Source: Treponema sp. | GTDB taxonomy: Bacteria; Spirochaetota; Spirochaetia; Treponematales; Rectinemataceae | Assembly: GCA_012516755.1 (NCBI GenBank) | Contig: JAAYWE010000181.1 | Coordinates: 1 to 8,775 of the forward strand | Reading direction: 5' to 3' | Length of the DNA: 8,775 bases | Part shown: positions 6,231 to 8,775 of the stretch, one piece after another | How positions within the stretch are numbered: position 1 is the stretch's first letter | Layout: each line of letters opens with the position of its first letter | Position numbers and translations under genes: made by a program | Notes under the pieces: generated by a model | What the model saw: only the letters and a program-made list of their open reading frames with translations | Told to the model about the DNA's origin: nothing | Database searches by the model: none

Positions 6231-7256
6231 TTATTTCATGCGGTAATTTTCATTATATTCTTTTATAGCTGCTTCGAGAGAAACACACAGCTCCTTGAAT
6301 TCTTCAGGTTCTCCCGGAACGGTGATTCTAACAAGCTCTTCATAACCTGGCTTATTAGGCCATGTACGTACGAGAATTCCTCGTTCGCGTAACCTATCTG
6401 AGAGATCAATAGGATTTTTGATCTTCAACAGAACGAAATTAGCTTCGCTCTCCGATACCAAAAAGCCTAGTTTTCTGCAAAGCGATTTCAAAACATGTAC
6501 CTCCCGCCGAACTTCATCGATAAAGCCTTGAGCAACTCCTTGATCAAGAGAAAGCGCTCTTCTGCCTGCTTCGATTGCTGAGCTCGAAAGCGAATAAGGA
6601 GGACCAGCATCCGAAAGTTTCGAGATAATCCTTGCTGATTCGGGAGTTGCCGCAGCATAACCTATGCGAAAGCCTGCAAGGCCCTTGGATTTCGAAAAGC
6701 TACCAGTTACGAGCACATTTGGGTTGACTAAAGCCTGAATAGGCGTTGCTCCACGTATCGAAAACTCCTGATAGGTCGCATCGAAAACGAAGATTGTTCC
6801 TGCCTCAAGACAGGCCTTGGCTATTTGTGTCACATCTAGGGGAGACAGCACAACTCCTGAAGGGTTATCGGGGCTCGAGAGTATAAGCAGTTTTGGAGCG
6901 AAGTCTTTTACACACCTGCATATATCGTCGATCGGAAAAGGTCCGAATGGATTTTTTGCAATTTCCTCGAATCTAGCGGATGATCGCTGGGCAGCTTCCA
7001 GGAATTCGACGAAACCGGGAGTGGTGCTCATTACAAGGCCTCCTGGCCCTGCAAGGCTCCGTATTGCTCGATCGATTGCATCGTCGGCTCCGGCTGTGGC
7101 GAGCAGGCAGGATGAAGGTATACCGAGTTTCTCGGCTAAGGGTATTTCCAGAAGTTCCCTCATAGGGTAGCGTCGGGCTATCTCTGGGCTCAGAATCGCT
7201 CTGAGATCTTCTTCTGAGAGAAGGCATTGACCTTCGTTAGCATCTAATCTAAGCAT
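6231..7256 (-). CDS. hisC: Histidinol-phosphate aminotransferase
   Basis: A PLP-dependent fold-type I aminotransferase that converts imidazole acetol phosphate plus glutamate to histidinol phosphate. The PLP Schiff-base lysine is Lys189 in SFSKSKGLAGFRIGY (186-200); Asn131 (SSPDNPSG), Asp159 and Tyr162 (FDATYQEF) contact the cofactor; Arg197 and Arg310 (LVRITVG-like LVRITVP) contact phosphate and carboxylate. At 341 residues it is somewhat short. The protein begins directly at LRLDANEG, where most HisC proteins have about 15-20 extra residues before the equivalent rLdaNE motif. The start is still credible because AAAAGGAG ends six bases before the ATG and the hisG stop lies only 17 bases upstream. 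The missing N-terminal arm normally takes part in dimer contacts. Assignment to HisC rather than another aminotransferase rests partly on the operon. Confidence 0.94.
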   Translation of the reverse strand: MLRLDANEGQCLLSEEDLRAILSPEIARRYPMRELLEIPLAEKLGIPSSCLLATAGADDAIDRAIRSLAGPGGLVMSTTPGFVEFLEAAQRSSARFEEIAKNPFGPFPIDDICRCVKDFAPKLLILSSPDNPSGVVLSPLDVTQIAKACLEAGTIFVFDATYQEFSIRGATPIQALVNPNVLVTGSFSKSKGLAGFRIGYAAATPESARIISKLSDAGPPYSLSSSAIEAGRRALSLDQGVAQGFIDEVRREVHVLKSLCRKLGFLVSESEANFVLLKIKNPIDLSDRLRERGILVRTWPNKPGYEELVRITVPGEPEEFKELCVSLEAAIKEYNENYRMK

Positions 7257-7273
7257 TTTCTTCTCCTTTTGCC

Positions 7274-8215
7274 TTAGGGCACAAGCTGCGATATCTGAGT
7301 GGCTACAATATCGGTGCCTCCACGTCGCTTTATCTCTGGGATAAGGCTTGCGAGTGTATCGCGAGGAGCCGCAACTTTAACCGCAAAGGCATCTCCCCCT
7401 CCGAGAGGGGACACAGTGGGTGCTCGTAGACAAGGAAGAATGGCGACAAGTTCATCGAGAAGTTCTGCTGATACATTCACTTCGAGCATTACACGACGCC
7501 TCGCTTCGAGCACAGAACCGAAGAGAAGAATAAGCGCTTCCGCTGCTTCGCGCTTGGTTGCATCTGCCATTGCTGCCTTTGAGGCATAGAATCTTGTTGA
7601 ACTCATCATCAGGGTATCCAGTATTTCGAGTCTGTTAGCCCGCAGGGTAGAGCCTGTTGCACAGTTGTCGATTATGATATCTGCATCCTCTGGAGGGAAA
7701 ACTTCTGTTGCTCCATAAGAATGCACAAATCCCGCGCCAGGTAAGTTTTTGTCGATCCAAGCCCTTGCTAGTCCTTCGTACTCGGAAGCGATGATAGGAG
7801 TCCTTTTGCAGACGGATATCATTTTTGTAAGATCTCCTCTGTAAGCGCGAAAGGCTGTTGCCACATTTTCGGGAGCCGCGGCAACTATCTTTACTGGATC
7901 GAGACCGGTATCCAAAAGCTCGACCAAATCGGCTCCAAGTTCGCGTACCCAATCTTCACCTGCAAAGCCGATATCGCGGCTTCCAGCCTCTAGCATCTCG
8001 ACGATGTTCTGGGGTTTTAGAAGCTTTGCTTCGTACATTATCTCTCTAGATCCAAAGACCAGGGCTTTTCCGTTTCCGATTCGTGGACGATATTCTCGAT
8101 CATCGATGGATATAGGTATGCCTGTATCCTTGAAAAGCTCGATGACTTTTGCCTGCATCCTGCCTTTTGGAAGGCCGAGCCTCAATTCCAGCTTTTGATT
8201 TGCATTTTCTGCCAT
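7274..8215 (-). CDS. hisG: ATP phosphoribosyltransferase, long form
   Basis: HisG catalyses the committed step, ATP + PRPP to phosphoribosyl-ATP, and is the usual target of feedback inhibition by histidine. The 313-residue protein has the N-terminal catalytic part (RLGLPKGRM near 12-20), the PRPP-binding loop (IIDNCATGSTLRANRLEIL, about 181-199) and a C-terminal domain (about 240-313; LRAPTVSPLG, then RRGGTDIVATQISQLVP). That last domain is the ACT-like regulatory domain of the long form, so no HisZ partner is needed. The start at 8215 is chosen because a strong GGAGGAGGAG lies five bases upstream and similarity begins soon after (LELRLGLPKGRM). The frame is also open upstream to a GTG at 8368, but that stretch is the attenuator. 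It is the first enzyme gene of the operon, 145 bases after the leader ORF. Confidence 0.97.
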   Translation of the reverse strand: MAENANQKLELRLGLPKGRMQAKVIELFKDTGIPISIDDREYRPRIGNGKALVFGSREIMYEAKLLKPQNIVEMLEAGSRDIGFAGEDWVRELGADLVELLDTGLDPVKIVAAAPENVATAFRAYRGDLTKMISVCKRTPIIASEYEGLARAWIDKNLPGAGFVHSYGATEVFPPEDADIIIDNCATGSTLRANRLEILDTLMMSSTRFYASKAAMADATKREAAEALILLFGSVLEARRRVMLEVNVSAELLDELVAILPCLRAPTVSPLGGGDAFAVKVAAPRDTLASLIPEIKRRGGTDIVATQISQLVP

Positions 8216-8220
8216 TTTTT

Positions 8221-8230
8221 CTCCTCCTCC
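8221..8230 (-). promoter_or_regulatory. Ribosome binding site of hisG
   Basis: GGAGGAGGAG on the minus strand lies five bases before the ATG at 8213-8215. It is the strongest Shine-Dalgarno site in the window. It fixes the hisG start at 8215 rather than at the upstream in-frame GTG (8368). Confidence 0.85.
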
Positions 8231-8253
8231 TTGCAATCTTTTATCAGGCAAGG

Positions 8254-8285
8254 AAAAAATAAGCCGGCCCCGTTGGGAGCCGGCT
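8254..8285 (-). terminator. Second attenuator terminator (arms E:F)
   Basis: On the RNA, AGCCGGCTCC (8285 to 8276) pairs with GGGGCCGGCT (8271 to 8262): ten pairs including one G-U, around a CAAC loop. The U-rich run TTATTTTTT follows directly. It looks like an intrinsic terminator and ends 23 bases before the hisG ribosome binding site. Arm E can instead pair perfectly over 11 bases with arm D of the first terminator, which would dissolve this hairpin. Confidence 0.75.
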
Positions 8286-8299
8286 CTGGCAAAATCGAC

Positions 8300-8327
8300 A
8301 AAAAAGCCGGCTCCCTGGAGCCGGCTT
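8300..8327 (-). terminator. First attenuator terminator (arms C:D)
   Basis: On the RNA, AAGCCGGCTCC (8327 to 8317) is followed after AG by its exact complement GGAGCCGGCTT (8314 to 8304). Allowing a four-base CAGG loop gives a ten-pair GC-rich stem, ending in a run of six U (8305 to 8300). This is a textbook intrinsic terminator between the His-rich leader ORF and hisG. Arm C can alternatively pair with the end of the leader ORF (arm B). Confidence 0.85.
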
Positions 8328-8360
8328 CGATTCAATATTAAGCTGCGTTTATTCCCGCGC

Positions 8361-8435
8361 CTAACCACGGCTCCATGTGAAAAAGCCGTGATGATGATGA
8401 AGATTAAGCGCTTTCTTAACAGATGTCCCTTTCAT
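8361..8435 (-). CDS. hisL: His operon leader peptide with four consecutive histidines
   Basis: A 24-codon ORF runs from ATG at 8435 to TAG at 8361. It starts MKGTSVKKALNL, then has four consecutive His codons (CAT CAT CAT CAC, 8399 to 8388), and ends GFFTWSRG. It sits directly upstream of an attenuator-type terminator and hisG, the position of the his leader peptide in enterobacteria. The peptide itself probably has no function; its translation senses charged tRNA-His. The last His codon begins the first arm of the A:B hairpin, and the stop lies just past arm B, the geometry needed for attenuation. The upstream sequence lacks a clear Shine-Dalgarno site; see the promoter, which would give a transcript starting almost at the ATG. 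The frame is closed by TGA about 36 bases upstream. Confidence 0.88.
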   Translation of the reverse strand: MKGTSVKKALNLHHHHGFFTWSRG

Positions 8436-8443
8436 ATTTTCGT

Positions 8444-8472
8444 AATATTGCAGTTTCTTCCAAAAGAGTCAA
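8444..8472 (-). promoter_or_regulatory. Probable sigma-70-type promoter of the his operon
   Basis: On the minus strand TTGACT (8472 to 8467, five of six matches to TTGACA) is followed after 17 bases by AATATT (8449 to 8444, four of six matches to TATAAT). Alternatives one or two bases over (ATATTA, TATTAC) are similarly good. A start about seven bases downstream would fall near 8437, within a few bases of the leader ATG at 8435. No operator-like repeat is seen around it. Confidence 0.55.
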
Positions 8473-8500
8473 GAGGGGGACGAATTCAATCAATAGAAAT

Positions 8501-8526
8501 CTTGCTGAAGAAGCATAATCAACAAG
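8501..8526 (-). terminator. Possible weak terminator after the LiaF-like gene
   Basis: On the RNA, CTTGTTGA (8526 to 8519) can pair with TCAGCAAG (8508 to 8501) with one G-U pair and a ten-base loop, followed by ATTTCTATT. The stem is AU-rich and the U-run is interrupted, so it would be weak at best. It lies between the LiaF-like stop and the his promoter. The rest of 8473-8566 shows no other feature. Confidence 0.25.
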
Positions 8527-8566
8527 ATAGCAACACTGCAAATCTTTTTAGAATGCTCATACAGGT

Positions 8567-8775
8567 CTACTTCTTAGGCCGCTTTACTTTGATGTCTAAA
8601 CCTCCCATCAAAGTGATAGCATTTATTTTGATAGTTGGCGCTCCAAGCTTTGCCGATGAAGGAGCCCGATTATCTATACCACCCATAATAGGAATGCCTG
8701 TTACCTCCACATTGACACCTTCTGGCACAAAGATATCTACTCCTCCCATTAGGGCAAATACATCTATCGTAGAAA
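8567..8775 (-). CDS. LiaF-like / cell wall-active antibiotic response family protein, C-terminal end (5' end outside window)
   Basis: The frame is open to the window edge, giving the last 68 residues; the ATG at 8749 is internal because STIDVFAL upstream continues the same repeat pattern. The visible part contains three related segments: ALMGGVDIFVPEG, PIMGGIDNRAP and TLMGGLDIKVKRPKK. This MGG(V/I/L)D pattern with VPEGVNVEV is typical of the C-terminal beta-rich domain of LiaF/YvqF-like proteins, often found in membrane proteins linked to cell-envelope stress sensing. The membrane part, if any, would lie outside the window. The protein ends KVKRPKK. The gene lies upstream of the his promoter on the same strand, 131 bases before the leader ATG. 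Family assignment is good; function in this organism is unknown. Confidence 0.75.
   Translation of the reverse strand, partial: STIDVFALMGGVDIFVPEGVNVEVTGIPIMGGIDNRAPSSAKLGAPTIKINAITLMGGLDIKVKRPKK

Larger units (their letters stand above)
8254..8435 (-). promoter_or_regulatory. Histidine operon attenuator (leader ORF plus alternative RNA hairpins)
   Basis: The segments read, in RNA order: A, CACGGCT (8390 to 8384), starting in the fourth His codon; B, containing TGGAGCCG (8375 to 8368); C (8327 to 8316); D (8315 to 8304); E (8285 to 8275); F (8271 to 8262). A pairs with B (CACGGCT/AGCCGTG, 7 bp, 11-base loop). B pairs with C (TGGAGCCG/CGGCTCCA, 8 bp). C pairs with D (terminator 1), D with E (11 bp, 19-base loop) and E with F (terminator 2). 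A ribosome stalled at the His codons would cover A, let B pair with C, and free D to pair with E, so both terminators are lost. A ribosome reaching the stop at 8361 would cover B, so both terminators form. The pairings are read from the sequence; the mechanism is inferred by analogy with enterobacterial his attenuation. Confidence 0.85.

Noticed and set aside
8216..8368. In-frame extension of hisG upstream to a GTG at 8368 (51 extra residues)
   Set aside because: The extension reads through both attenuator terminators, has no HisG similarity, and the strong GGAGGAGGAG site points to the ATG at 8215.
8254..8435. T-box or metabolite riboswitch upstream of hisG
   Set aside because: The region is short, no T-box consensus is recognised, and the His-rich leader ORF with overlapping hairpins explains the structure better.
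8567..8749. Complete 60-residue small protein starting at the ATG at 8749
   Set aside because: The frame continues upstream to the window edge with the same repeat pattern (STIDVFALMGGVDIF), so this is the tail of a longer LiaF-like protein.

Overview
This window is almost entirely one compact histidine-biosynthesis operon on the minus strand. It is flanked by two partial genes: a family M32 metallocarboxypeptidase (plus strand, 5' end outside the window) and the C-terminal end of a LiaF-like protein (minus strand, 5' end outside the window). In transcription order (right to left) the operon reads: promoter, his leader peptide, tandem attenuator, hisG (long form), hisC, hisB (IGP dehydratase only), hisH, hisF, a hisA-hisI-hisE fusion, hisD. 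The genes are packed tightly. hisB/hisH, hisH/hisF and hisF/hisA each share a 4-base ATGA overlap, hisA-IE and hisD overlap by 19 bases, and hisD ends 3 bases from the end of the convergent carboxypeptidase gene.

Together the genes cover every step from PRPP + ATP to histidine except histidinol-phosphate phosphatase: HisG; HisE and HisI (C-terminal domains of the fusion); HisA (N-terminal domain of the fusion); HisH/HisF; HisB; HisC; HisD. HisG is the long, self-regulated form, so no HisZ is expected.

The most interesting part is the 351-base stretch between the LiaF-like gene and hisG (8216-8566). It holds a small ORF of 24 codons (8361-8435) with four consecutive His codons. Downstream lie segments that can fold as a classical transcription attenuator, with an unusual second terminator coupled to the first. 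A good sigma-70-type promoter sits so close to the leader ORF that the leader mRNA may have almost no 5' UTR.

The second interest is hisD, which carries an in-frame insert of roughly 70-80 residues relative to ordinary HisD. The insert contains 11 tandem 9-bp units (an Asp-rich three-residue repeat) and borders a near-perfect 30-bp palindrome. The third is the HisA-HisIE fusion, whose HisI and HisE parts read like the fungal HIS4 type rather than the common bacterial type.

Organism: a bacterium of intermediate GC. M32 peptidase, long HisG, a LiaF-like protein and strong Shine-Dalgarno sites are compatible with, for example, Spirochaetota, but this is a weak inference and nothing here fixes the taxon. 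There are no tRNA or rRNA genes, CRISPR arrays, transposases or phage genes.
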